Of a stretch of 64,000 bases of DNA, positions 44,546-53,285 are shown in pieces. The stretch covers positions 16,798-80,797 of the forward strand of contig JANRJC010000028.1 in the NCBI GenBank assembly GCA_033764335.1, read 5' to 3'. Each line of letters starts with the position of its first letter. Position 1 is the stretch's first letter. The notes under the pieces were generated by a model. It ran no database searches and had not been told where the DNA came from. It worked only from the letters and a program-made list of their open reading frames with translations. Both the position numbers and the translations under genes were made by a program. This DNA comes from JAGQVA01 sp033764335. GTDB lineage: Bacteria; Bacteroidota; Bacteroidia; J057.

Positions 44546-47335
44546 ATGAAACCTAACCACTACTTTTTCTGCCTACTTTTTTGCCTGATTCTTACGCCCG
44601 AATTTTTGCTTATGCAGGCACAGGGACAAAATTCCATCGAAAATATTTTTTCCTATACGGAAAACCCGGACTGGAAAATCATCAAACCCGGAATAAATCT
44701 CTCCTCCCGTGAACTAACCCACTATCTGACTCCTGGCCCGGAAGACCAGTGGGTATGGTCGGACGCAACCTGGGACGAAATGGGTTTTCTGCATAACCGT
44801 TTTCAACTTTTTCACCAGGGAATAAAGGTAGAGCATGCCGTTTTTTATACACACGAAAGAAATGGCCGGGTCGAAAAGGTAAATGGTTTTTTCCCTCGGG
44901 TAAAAACATCCGGCATCGAACCGGTTATTTCTGAGGAAGCCGCCTTTCAGGCAGCGCTTGCATTTTTAAACGATTTTGCCGCCACTTCTCATCGGCAACC
45001 CGAATTGTTGCTTGCCGATAAGGATTTTATCTGGGAAACCCACGACTATCGCCTCGTATGGAAAATGGAGGTTCTCACTACGGCTCCGTTGGGCTCCCAA
45101 CTCGTTTATATTGATGCGGTAGATGGTTCCGTGGTCAAATCGCTTAATACCCTGCAAACCATTGACAAACCCGGCGTAGCCGAAACCAAATACCACGGAA
45201 CCCGCCCGATTGTGACAGATTCTTTTGAAAACGGGTATCGTTTGCGCGAATTCAGCCGGGCGGTAAATGGCATCGAAGTCAAAGATTTGAACAATTCAAC
45301 CAACCTCGCCACGGCTGTAGATATTACCGACGATGACAATAACTGGAACAATATCAATCCCCAATGGGATGAATACGCCACCGATGTTCATTGGGGGCTG
45401 GAAATGACGTATGACTATTTTCTTCAGAAACACCAGCGCGACAGTTATGACGATGGCGGCGGCAAACTAATCGCCTATATTCACTTCGATGTCCCCGCTT
45501 CCTCCACGGCTTTCTGGAATGTTTCGTATGCAGGTTTTGGAGACAACAACGGATTGCCACACGCCAGCCTCGACGTTGTAGGGCACGAAGTCACCCACGG
45601 AATCATCCGCAACAGTGCCGGAAACCTCGTCTATATTGACGAGGGCGGGGCACTAAACGAAGGCCATGCCGACATTTTCGGCAAAGCCGTAGAACACTTT
45701 GTGGACAGCAGCAATTTCTCCTGGCTCCTCGGACAAAAATCCGGCAATCCCATCCGGAGCCTCGCCAATCCCAACGCCTACGGCGACCCCGACACCTACA
45801 AGGGCGGGTTTTGGGCCACCGGAGACGCCGACAATGGAGGCGCACATACCAATGCTAACGTGCTGACTCATTGGTTTTACCTACTTTCCGAAGGCGGAAA
45901 CGGCGTAAATGACTTGGGAAAACCCTACCACGTAAACGGAATCGGAATCGAAAATGCGGCAAAAATCGTTTACCGAAACCTCACCAACTACCTCACCCCT
46001 ACCTCCCAGTTTGAAGATGCCCGCCAGGGATTAATCTGGGCGGCAGAAGATCTTTTCGGAAAATGTTCGGACGAAATGATCCAAACCGTAAATGCCTGGT
46101 ATGCCGTAGGTGTAGGCGATTCGGTGCGAAATGGCGATCTGGCCGTAGTTTCCGTCGAGCCGTTCGCCCCCTGTGTACTCGGCTCGGCAGAACTCATCAC
46201 CGTGACCGTTCAAAACTTTGGCTGTACCGATATTCCGGCGGGCGATCTGCAAATGGTCTATTTTATTCAGGATCCCCCCAATACTGTGGTAGAAAACATT
46301 CTTCTCCCTAATGGGCTCACAGGCCTTTCCTCCGCAACCCTGACCTTTTCCACACCGATCAACCTTACCCCGGCAAAGGACTATACGATTACCGCCCGAA
46401 CCCTGTATATACCCGACCCCGACAAAACCAACGACCTTTCCCCGGCATTGATTGTGAGAAGCCGATTTCCCGTAAGCGAACAAACCCTTACCTTTGAATC
46501 ACCCGAAGGAACCGATTCCCTTTCCCTACTGGCGGGAAATGAAGCAGAAATCCAGATTTCCGCCGAAGCTGCCAACGGCAGCGGTTTGGGATTATTGATG
46601 GAGGGCGGCTACGGTTTTAACTATCGGTTTGTAGAGGCCTTTCCCCTCTGGGGTGGCCCGGCGATAGACCTTTTTGATTTTAATCCCGATTTTTACAGTG
46701 CCGCCTGCATGTGTGTGGACGCAAGCCAGATGACTCAATTGTCGCTGGCCTTTGATTTGAAACAACACTACTCCAACTTTTTCGCCCCTAAGTTCAGCGC
46801 CGAATTTGGCAACCTGCGCGACTCGATGATGCAACGCAACGCAAACAACCTAAAAGTAACCGCCAACGGCCTGACCCTCGCCTCTTTCCGTCCCGCAACC
46901 CAAAATCAGGACACCTTCGTCACCCACACCCTCGATTTAGGCAATTTTGCCGGGCAGGTTTTCCCCCTTTGTTTTGAAACCAAAGCCGTATGGCGAAAAG
47001 CCGACGATTTTGAAGGAATCGGGGACCGGGTATTTATTGACAATATTCGCCTCGAAGGCATTTTTACCGACATTGACCCGGAGGCACAATTGCCCCATTT
47101 CCGGATTTTCCCCAACCCGGCCGAAAACACCCTCTGGATTCAATCCGAAGAACATGCCCTAAAACCCACCCAAATCCACGTTTGGGACATGCAAGGCAGA
47201 AAAATCCGTACCGCCATCACGGCAATATCCCCCACACAACTGAGCTTAAATCTGCTTTCCCTTTCACCGGGGGTTTATACCGTCAAATTTCTCACCCCAG
47301 AAACCGTTTACGCCGTAAAATTTGTCAGAAAATGA
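44546..47335 (+). CDS. Secreted M4 (thermolysin-type) metalloprotease with T9SS type A tail
   Basis: 929 residues from the ATG at 44546 (a TTG three codons earlier is also open). Signal peptide to about 30. FTP/PepSY propeptide about 40-220. The M4 catalytic domain has HEVTH (about 347-351) and the second zinc-binding glutamate in GALNEGHADIFG (about 371), with the late histidine in GGAHTNANVLTHWFYLL. Next comes a CARDB-like domain (about 540-650, LITVTVQNFGCTDI), then a jelly-roll segment and a Por-secretion tail (IFPNPAENTLWI and SPGVYTVKFLT). It is the second zinc protease with a T9SS tail in the window, after the M36 enzyme. Confidence 0.95.
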   Translation: MKPNHYFFCLLFCLILTPEFLLMQAQGQNSIENIFSYTENPDWKIIKPGINLSSRELTHYLTPGPEDQWVWSDATWDEMGFLHNRFQLFHQGIKVEHAVFYTHERNGRVEKVNGFFPRVKTSGIEPVISEEAAFQAALAFLNDFAATSHRQPELLLADKDFIWETHDYRLVWKMEVLTTAPLGSQLVYIDAVDGSVVKSLNTLQTIDKPGVAETKYHGTRPIVTDSFENGYRLREFSRAVNGIEVKDLNNSTNLATAVDITDDDNNWNNINPQWDEYATDVHWGLEMTYDYFLQKHQRDSYDDGGGKLIAYIHFDVPASSTAFWNVSYAGFGDNNGLPHASLDVVGHEVTHGIIRNSAGNLVYIDEGGALNEGHADIFGKAVEHFVDSSNFSWLLGQKSGNPIRSLANPNAYGDPDTYKGGFWATGDADNGGAHTNANVLTHWFYLLSEGGNGVNDLGKPYHVNGIGIENAAKIVYRNLTNYLTPTSQFEDARQGLIWAAEDLFGKCSDEMIQTVNAWYAVGVGDSVRNGDLAVVSVEPFAPCVLGSAELITVTVQNFGCTDIPAGDLQMVYFIQDPPNTVVENILLPNGLTGLSSATLTFSTPINLTPAKDYTITARTLYIPDPDKTNDLSPALIVRSRFPVSEQTLTFESPEGTDSLSLLAGNEAEIQISAEAANGSGLGLLMEGGYGFNYRFVEAFPLWGGPAIDLFDFNPDFYSAACMCVDASQMTQLSLAFDLKQHYSNFFAPKFSAEFGNLRDSMMQRNANNLKVTANGLTLASFRPATQNQDTFVTHTLDLGNFAGQVFPLCFETKAVWRKADDFEGIGDRVFIDNIRLEGIFTDIDPEAQLPHFRIFPNPAENTLWIQSEEHALKPTQIHVWDMQGRKIRTAITAISPTQLSLNLLSLSPGVYTVKFLTPETVYAVKFVRK

Positions 47336-47383
47336 TGCGCCATCGGCGCAACGCAAGTGAAAAATAGGGGGTGAATGCCCGAG

Positions 47384-47499
47384 GGCTACAAACATTCGAC
47401 TCCTCCGGAGTCAGAGGCTTAGCCTCAACGCAAAGGCATAAGTGCCCAACTCCACAACTCGGCGCAGCCGGACTCCGGAGGAGTCGAATGTTTGTAGCC
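47384..47499. repeat. Perfect 29-bp inverted repeat (REP/BIME-like palindromic element)
   Basis: The left arm 47384-47412 and right arm 47471-47499 are exact reverse complements over 29 bp, with a 58-bp centre. Each arm itself contains the small palindrome GACTCC-TCC-GGAGTC, and the centre has GAGGC-TTA-GCCTC. No transposase or target duplication is visible. Similar CTACAAACATTCGACTCC-type sequences are, from memory, dispersed repeats in related genomes. It lies between the M4 and tamB genes, both ending here. Confidence 0.88.
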
Positions 47500-47532
47500 A
47501 AGCGGCGATCTCTTTTAAATTCCCCCCTCGCG

Positions 47533-47557
47533 ATCCGCCGAAGGCCCTTCGGTGGAT
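47533..47557. repeat. Short GC-rich hairpin beside the inverted repeat
   Basis: ATCCGCCGAA (47533-47542) pairs with TTCGGTGGAT (47548-47557), one G-T pair, 5-nt loop. No U tract follows on either strand. With the neighbouring element it makes 47340-47600 unusually rich in palindromes. Confidence 0.5.
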
Positions 47558-47600
47558 GAGGCTCGCCTGGAGGCACCTTCGGCTCGAACCCACCGCCCCC

Positions 47601-50600
47601 CTACTTCATCAGCTCGCTGAGTTTGTCAAAGTCTTTTTTGAAGAAAATACCGATACCGGCTTTATTGGTGTTGTTTTGCTGGCGAAGGTCGAGGCTTTCG
47701 CGGTTAAATACTTCGAGTACGAGTTCTGTGGATTTGGTGCTGGCTAATCCATCTTCGCTCATTTTGGGCAAGAGTTTGATAATCAGGCTTATATTGCCTA
47801 ACGCAAAATTGGAATCGGATCCCACAAGTGTACCGTCTCTTTCCAGGGTAACCCGATCTTTAAACAATTTGGCAGAAACCAGAAGATTCACGTCCTGAAA
47901 ATTGGTGGTGTTTACATTCACACTTACTTTGTCGCTCATTACTTGGGAAAGCCAATAGTTAAGCTGGTTGCTGAGTAGTTCCGATACGCTGGTGGTGACG
48001 CCGGTACTCGCTCCGCTTTCGGCGAGCAATCCGCCGGTCGGCGCAAAACGATTAAATACCATCAGGCTGAATACTTGTTTGTTTAGCTCTTGCTCGTCGT
48101 ATTCAATGTTTTTCAGGTAAGAGGCAATCTGGGAAATTCCCTGCTCGGAGAGATTGGGCAGATTGATGGAAAGTTGGATTTCCGGTTGCAAAAGTAGTCC
48201 CTGAAGATGCATCAGCACTTGAACCGGGACGCGGATCGAACGATCTTCCTGAATCAGGTCTTTGATATCAGCGTTTAGGGCGTAAATCGCATCAATATTA
48301 AGTTCGGCGCCGAAGGGATCGCCCGTCCATTTAATCATTCCGCCAGGTTTTACCTGAAATTTTTTGTTGAATACATTCTGGGCGGTGAATAAATATTCTC
48401 CTCTTTTGACTTCGTAGTCGCCAAACATGGTAAATTCACCGTCTTCGGTGATTTTCAGGTTGATCACACCTTCTCCCCTGCCCTGCATAATATCGCCCAC
48501 TTTTTCGTCAAAAATCAGGTCAATTTGTATATCCTCGGTGGCGATGGCGGTCAGATTCAGTTCGAAACCCTGAAGACCGGTTTTGATTTTTCCTTGTTCG
48601 TAGAGTTTGTCGGTGGTAAAATGGACAAATTCCGGTTTACCGAGGTCGTCTTCATACGTGATGGGAATGCGGAGGCGGCTTTTCGGGCCGGAGGAAGCAA
48701 TGGCCTGAATCGTGAGTTTTTCGAGGTCTCCGGTAATATCGGCAATGCCGTTTTTGATATACATTGTCCCGTAAAAAAGATCATTATCCTTTTTCTGGGT
48801 GTTCATAATGAGGAAGTTTTTGACCTGATCCAGTTGCAGGTCAAAGTCAAACTCGCGCAAACCTCGGTGTCGAATTACGCCGTGAAAATCGGCATGATTT
48901 CGCTCCGGGTCGTATAGGGTAATTCGCGGAAAGGTGATCCGGTCATTGTCGAAATAAATTTTACCGTCAAAAGAATAACGGGTCTGGAAGTATTCAACCC
49001 CAAAACCGGCATCTTCAAAATGTCCGATTCCGTTGACTTTCAGGTTTTTAAAGTCTCCTTTTATGGTAAACTCTTCCAGTTCGACATTTCCTTTTATCCC
49101 AAACAGCTGAGTTTTGACAAAGGGATAAATATAATCCAGCGGGAATCCGTTTTGGGTAATAAGGTTCATGTCAATCGGAGCGACCGAATCGGTCAGGGAA
49201 TATTTTCCCAACAGGGTTAAGGTTGTGTCTGTTTCGCCCAAAAGGCTGGCCCGCAGGTTCAAATCGCCTACGGATTGTTTCCAGTCGGAATGAATAAAAA
49301 TTTCTCCGTAGTCAAAGCCGTCCATCTGAAATTCTTCGATTTTAAATCTTCCGGCAAATTCCGGATCGGCGAGGATGTGGCGAAGTTCGACATCGGCGTT
49401 GATTTTTCCGGTGGGGGAATAAGGCAGGGGGAAAAAATCATTGATTACGTCAATGCCCAGTTGAGCAAGGTAGAGTTTCAAGGTTGATTTTTCATCGGAG
49501 GAAATAAGCCCATCGAGGCGGAGGTAGCTATTTTCGTCCTCCAGCATGAGGTTGCGGATGTCGAGGGATTTTTGGTCATAGACAAATAAGTGTCCATCAT
49601 TAAACTGAAGTTTTTCTCCCCTGAAAACGAGTCGGGAAGAGTCTGGATCAATGCTCGCTTCGATTTTCCCGCCGGAAAAAAATCCGGCGATGAGTTTCAA
49701 CCGAAAGTCATTTCCCAGCAATTTTTGAGAAGCGGTGAGGTCAGCCGAAAGGGTGTCCTGTTTACCCTGAATGTCTATAGACACCTCATCAAAAGAAAGT
49801 TTTTCACCTATTTTAAGGGTATCCGAATAAATGCCGCCCGCGATATTTAGCTGATTTTTATTGCTCTCTTTAACCAAATTAATATCCGAACGAACATTTT
49901 CCGCCGAAAAGTCCTGATAAACAAGCGAATCAATGTCGAGCGAAATCAACGCCTGGTCGTATTTGCCAAACTGGAGGTAGCCGATAATCTGAGCACCGGG
50001 AGAAATAAAGACCGGTTGGCGAAGGAAGTCGAATATTTGATTGATGCTATCGCGGATAGCAACCCCAAAACGCATATCGGTCTCCGTGGAATCCGGTAAT
50101 TTTTTTGCGTAATAATCGGTGATCAGGCTATCGTCGTTGGCAAAATACTGCGAACTTTCGTACCCCAGTCGCTGTACTAGCGACAATGCTTTTTTAATCG
50201 AAAAATCTCCGGCGATGTCCGCATCCAGAACACTGCTCTTCAGATTGATGTATTTATAATCGTAGCGGTTTTTATCGGCAGCAAACAACAAATCCGGAAC
50301 GCGGATTTCGGAAGAGTCCGAAGGACGGTGCAACACGGTTTGCGCCAGTCGGAGTTCGCCATTAATTTCCTCCAGCGAGTCGCCTTTCAAGTCCACATGA
50401 AGCCCCGAAGAAACCAGCAATGTATCAGGGTAAATTTTGTACCGGGCCAGGTTCAGGTTTTTTACAATTCCGTCTATTTTATAAACGGCCGGTGAAACCG
50501 AAAGATCCAAATCCACCTGCACATTTATGCTGCCTTCGCCGTCACTTCCGATCAATTTACCGGCGAGAATATGATCGGCAACCTGCACATCTCCATACAA

Positions 50601-52106
50601 AGAGTCCACATAATAACCGAGCAAATCCGAATCCGTGATACGAGCATCAAAATAGGTGTCTATTTCGTCCAGATTTATGCCCCGGCCTTTAACTTTTCCC
50701 TCAAAATTTATCCGCGACGAAATCTTTTGATCTAAGAGAGAGAGTTTATCAAAATCCAGATTTTCCGTACTCAGAAATCCTTCGTAAGTGAATATTTTCA
50801 CCACCGGGGGCAGTTGGATATGCAGATTTCCCTGAACCGCCCCGAGGTCCGTAGCGGTTTTGGCATTAATGACAAAGTCGTAAAAACCTCCGGTCATACT
50901 TCCGGTCATGGAAAGTAGTTGAAGTTTTTTGAGAACTGGCGGAAGTTTTACGGTTGGTAAAAGTGTCTGAATCTCCGGTAAATAAATTCGGCTTTCCTCC
51001 ACCCGAATATCCAGCGATGCCTTTGCCGGATCGAGGTAACGGTAAAGGTCAATATCCGTTTTCATCCGGGTTTGATTCATGTATCGGGCCGAAAAATCCC
51101 TTGCGTGAATTTCGTTCCGGTTTCCGGTGACCCGACCTTCCCCCTCCAAAATGCCGTAAAGAGGCATCGGTTCTTCCAAAACATAGTTTAATAAGGCCAT
51201 TTCGAGCCGGGAGTCTTTCAGTGTGATTTCAAAATTTTCGTTAAAATCCCTGTCTATCAGTTGGCGGAATGTTGTATTGGGGAACCACACATCGCCTTTT
51301 ATCCAGGTTTTTCCGGTAGTCAGCGAAAGATCCGACAACTCTACAAAAGGCAGATTTCCGGGTTTGCCCGAGGGATCAGGTTTTTCGCCCGTTACCAAAA
51401 ATGTACTAAAATGCTCCAGTTTCAGTCCCGTATGGTTTTCCCGTGTCGAAATCTGGTTTAGGTACATTTCTACCCTTCCGGTGGATTCATACAGCAGCGA
51501 AAAGTCTGTGGCAATCGAGTCGAGGCGGATATGGCGAAAGTTAATCCGGTCGGCATGCAGCGAGTCAAAATCGGTAGCCGTGGAGTCGGCAAAAACGAAC
51601 CGGCCATTTTCCACATGAACGGCAGCTATGTCCAGAACAAACCCCGGGTTTTCTACTTCGGAGGAGTCTTTCGACTGAAAATTTGCCAGAATACACTCGA
51701 AATTGAGGAGAGAGTCGGCGCGGGTTCGGGAAATAAAGATTTCGGGGTGGATCAAATCCAGTCCGTTGATTTTAAACCTTCCGGGTTCTTTACTTTTAAA
51801 AAGAATATTCCAAAAAGAAAAACTGATCATATTCACCCGGAGACGTTCCATCCGCAACAAAACCTCTCCGTTGCAATCGCCCACCGACACCGTTTCAAAT
51901 ACGCCTTTGTAGGGGAAGGCCAAACTGACTTTTTCAAGCTTCACCTCCGCGCCCAGTTTTTCAGACAGATACGAGCGGGAATTTAAGACCAGCCAAGATT
52001 GTACTTTGGGAAAGGTCACAAGCATACTCAGCCCGAGAAATAAAATCACAAATATCCCGAACGACAAAAAAGCATATTGCAATATCTTCCAAAAGACTTT
52101 TTTCAA
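47601..52106 (-). CDS. tamB: TamB-like translocation/assembly module protein
   Basis: 1501 residues. N-terminal signal anchor (about 8-32), then a long series of beta strands typical of the AsmA/TamB family repeating-beta-groove fold. The C-terminal TamB domain contains GRGEGVINLKITEDGEF, RGEYLFTAQNVFNKKF and GGMIKWTGDPFGAELNIDA, and ends near MSDKVSVNVNT. TamB proteins bridge inner and outer membrane and help move phospholipids or fold outer-membrane proteins. The start is a TTG at 52106: an in-frame stop lies 12 nt upstream and the next ATG would cut the anchor. It is divergent from tsaD, an order common in Bacteroidota. Confidence 0.95.
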   Translation of the reverse strand: MKKVFWKILQYAFLSFGIFVILFLGLSMLVTFPKVQSWLVLNSRSYLSEKLGAEVKLEKVSLAFPYKGVFETVSVGDCNGEVLLRMERLRVNMISFSFWNILFKSKEPGRFKINGLDLIHPEIFISRTRADSLLNFECILANFQSKDSSEVENPGFVLDIAAVHVENGRFVFADSTATDFDSLHADRINFRHIRLDSIATDFSLLYESTGRVEMYLNQISTRENHTGLKLEHFSTFLVTGEKPDPSGKPGNLPFVELSDLSLTTGKTWIKGDVWFPNTTFRQLIDRDFNENFEITLKDSRLEMALLNYVLEEPMPLYGILEGEGRVTGNRNEIHARDFSARYMNQTRMKTDIDLYRYLDPAKASLDIRVEESRIYLPEIQTLLPTVKLPPVLKKLQLLSMTGSMTGGFYDFVINAKTATDLGAVQGNLHIQLPPVVKIFTYEGFLSTENLDFDKLSLLDQKISSRINFEGKVKGRGINLDEIDTYFDARITDSDLLGYYVDSLYGDVQVADHILAGKLIGSDGEGSINVQVDLDLSVSPAVYKIDGIVKNLNLARYKIYPDTLLVSSGLHVDLKGDSLEEINGELRLAQTVLHRPSDSSEIRVPDLLFAADKNRYDYKYINLKSSVLDADIAGDFSIKKALSLVQRLGYESSQYFANDDSLITDYYAKKLPDSTETDMRFGVAIRDSINQIFDFLRQPVFISPGAQIIGYLQFGKYDQALISLDIDSLVYQDFSAENVRSDINLVKESNKNQLNIAGGIYSDTLKIGEKLSFDEVSIDIQGKQDTLSADLTASQKLLGNDFRLKLIAGFFSGGKIEASIDPDSSRLVFRGEKLQFNDGHLFVYDQKSLDIRNLMLEDENSYLRLDGLISSDEKSTLKLYLAQLGIDVINDFFPLPYSPTGKINADVELRHILADPEFAGRFKIEEFQMDGFDYGEIFIHSDWKQSVGDLNLRASLLGETDTTLTLLGKYSLTDSVAPIDMNLITQNGFPLDYIYPFVKTQLFGIKGNVELEEFTIKGDFKNLKVNGIGHFEDAGFGVEYFQTRYSFDGKIYFDNDRITFPRITLYDPERNHADFHGVIRHRGLREFDFDLQLDQVKNFLIMNTQKKDNDLFYGTMYIKNGIADITGDLEKLTIQAIASSGPKSRLRIPITYEDDLGKPEFVHFTTDKLYEQGKIKTGLQGFELNLTAIATEDIQIDLIFDEKVGDIMQGRGEGVINLKITEDGEFTMFGDYEVKRGEYLFTAQNVFNKKFQVKPGGMIKWTGDPFGAELNIDAIYALNADIKDLIQEDRSIRVPVQVLMHLQGLLLQPEIQLSINLPNLSEQGISQIASYLKNIEYDEQELNKQVFSLMVFNRFAPTGGLLAESGASTGVTTSVSELLSNQLNYWLSQVMSDKVSVNVNTTNFQDVNLLVSAKLFKDRVTLERDGTLVGSDSNFALGNISLIIKLLPKMSEDGLASTKSTELVLEVFNRESLDLRQQNNTNKAGIGIFFKKDFDKLSELMK

Positions 52107-52125
52107 TTGACTGAATTAAAAACTA

Positions 52126-52133
52126 CAAATATA
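52126..52133 (-). promoter_or_regulatory. Candidate -7 element of tamB
   Basis: TATATTTG on the minus strand is an exact TAnnTTTG match, 19 nt before the TTG start. No clear TTTG is found at the right upstream distance. Confidence 0.4.
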
Positions 52134-52188
52134 CACCCCAAAGCGTTGAACGATGGAATAAAGACAAAGATTTCGCCCGAAGGTGGAT

Positions 52189-52223
52189 TTTGCCTGCAAT
52201 ATCCGCAGATATTTATAAATTTG
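52189..52223 (+). promoter_or_regulatory. Candidate promoter of tsaD with almost no leader
   Basis: TAAATTTG (52216-52223) is an exact TAnnTTTG match; TTTG (52189-52192) lies 23 nt upstream, slightly far. The -7 element ends only 7 nt before the ATG, so the transcript would have little or no 5' leader. Confidence 0.4.
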
Positions 52224-52230
52224 TTGCAGA

Positions 52231-53238
52231 ATGTCAATTATTCTTGCCATAGAATCTTCTTGTGACGAAACTTCTGCCGCAGTGGTACGCGACGGCAAGG
52301 TGCGGGCGAATGTCATCAGTTCCCAACTCGCCCACGGCGAGTATGGAGGGGTCATCCCGGAATTGGCTTCCCGCCTGCATCAGCAGCAGATTGTGCGGGT
52401 AGTTCAACAAGCGCTTTTGACGTCGGAACTTTCATTAAAAGATCTGGATGCAATCGCTTTTACGCGGGGTCCGGGTCTGTTGGGAGCGTTGCTCGTGGGA
52501 ACCTGCTTTGCAAAATCGCTGGCCTACGGCCTTGACCGCCCTCTCATTGAGGTCAACCACATGCAGGCGCATGTACTGGCCAACTTCATTTCTGTTACCC
52601 CGCCGGAGTTTCCGTTTATGTGCCTGACCGTCTCCGGTGGCCATACCCAACTGGTGCGGGTTGAGAGTTATCGGGACATGGAAGTCATCGGGCAGACCAT
52701 TGACGATGCTGCTGGGGAAGCCTTTGACAAAGCCGCTAAAATCATGGGACTGCCCTACCCCGGCGGCCCGCTGATTGATAAATATGCTCAGGAAGGAAAC
52801 CCACAGGCTTTTCGATTTCCCAAGCCCGATACAGGGCGTTATGAGTTCAGTTTCAGCGGCTTAAAAACTTCCATGCTCTACCTGATCCGCGATCGGCTGA
52901 AAGAGAATCCCGGTTTTTTATCGGAAAATATGCCGGACCTCTGCGCAAGTTATCAGCAGAAAATCGTCGCCATCCTGCTGGAAAAACTTCATCGGGCCGC
53001 TACCGATTTTGGGATTCGCCATCTCGCCATCGCCGGAGGCGTTTCCGCCAACTCCGAACTAAGGTTTCGGTTTCGGGAAATGTGTCAAAAAGAAGGTTGG
53101 GTTGCCCATATTCCCCCCTTTGAGTATTGCACCGACAATGCAGCAATGATTGGCATGGCGGCTCACTTTAAATTCCAGGCGGGAGATTTTACAAATTTAA
53201 AAGCCGTCCCTTTTACCCGTGAGGGGAAAGACGGATAA
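52231..53238 (+). CDS. tsaD: tRNA N6-adenosine threonylcarbamoyltransferase
   Basis: 335 residues, ASKHA fold. Metal-binding NHMQAHVLA (about 110), nucleotide loops VSGGHTQLV, DDAAGEAFDKAA and GGVSANSELR are all in place, and the start MSIILAIESSCDETSAAVV is canonical. With TsaB, TsaC and TsaE (not in the window) it makes t6A at position 37 of ANN-decoding tRNAs. Essential in most bacteria. Confidence 0.98.
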   Translation: MSIILAIESSCDETSAAVVRDGKVRANVISSQLAHGEYGGVIPELASRLHQQQIVRVVQQALLTSELSLKDLDAIAFTRGPGLLGALLVGTCFAKSLAYGLDRPLIEVNHMQAHVLANFISVTPPEFPFMCLTVSGGHTQLVRVESYRDMEVIGQTIDDAAGEAFDKAAKIMGLPYPGGPLIDKYAQEGNPQAFRFPKPDTGRYEFSFSGLKTSMLYLIRDRLKENPGFLSENMPDLCASYQQKIVAILLEKLHRAATDFGIRHLAIAGGVSANSELRFRFREMCQKEGWVAHIPPFEYCTDNAAMIGMAAHFKFQAGDFTNLKAVPFTREGKDG

Positions 53239-53271
53239 AATATTTACCTTCAATCCTTCATCGGTTTGAAT

Positions 53272-53279
53272 TATATTTG
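53272..53279 (+). promoter_or_regulatory. Candidate -7 element just before the TonB-receptor gene
   Basis: TATATTTG is an exact TAnnTTTG match ending 6 nt before the ATG at 53286. A proper -33 TTTG at 19-21 nt was not seen. Confidence 0.35.
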
Positions 53280-53285
53280 CCCTTG

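Noticed and set aside
47384..47499. Insertion sequence or transposon remnant
   Set aside because: No transposase fragment, no target-site duplication, and the centre is only 58 bp, so a palindromic repeat is the simpler reading.
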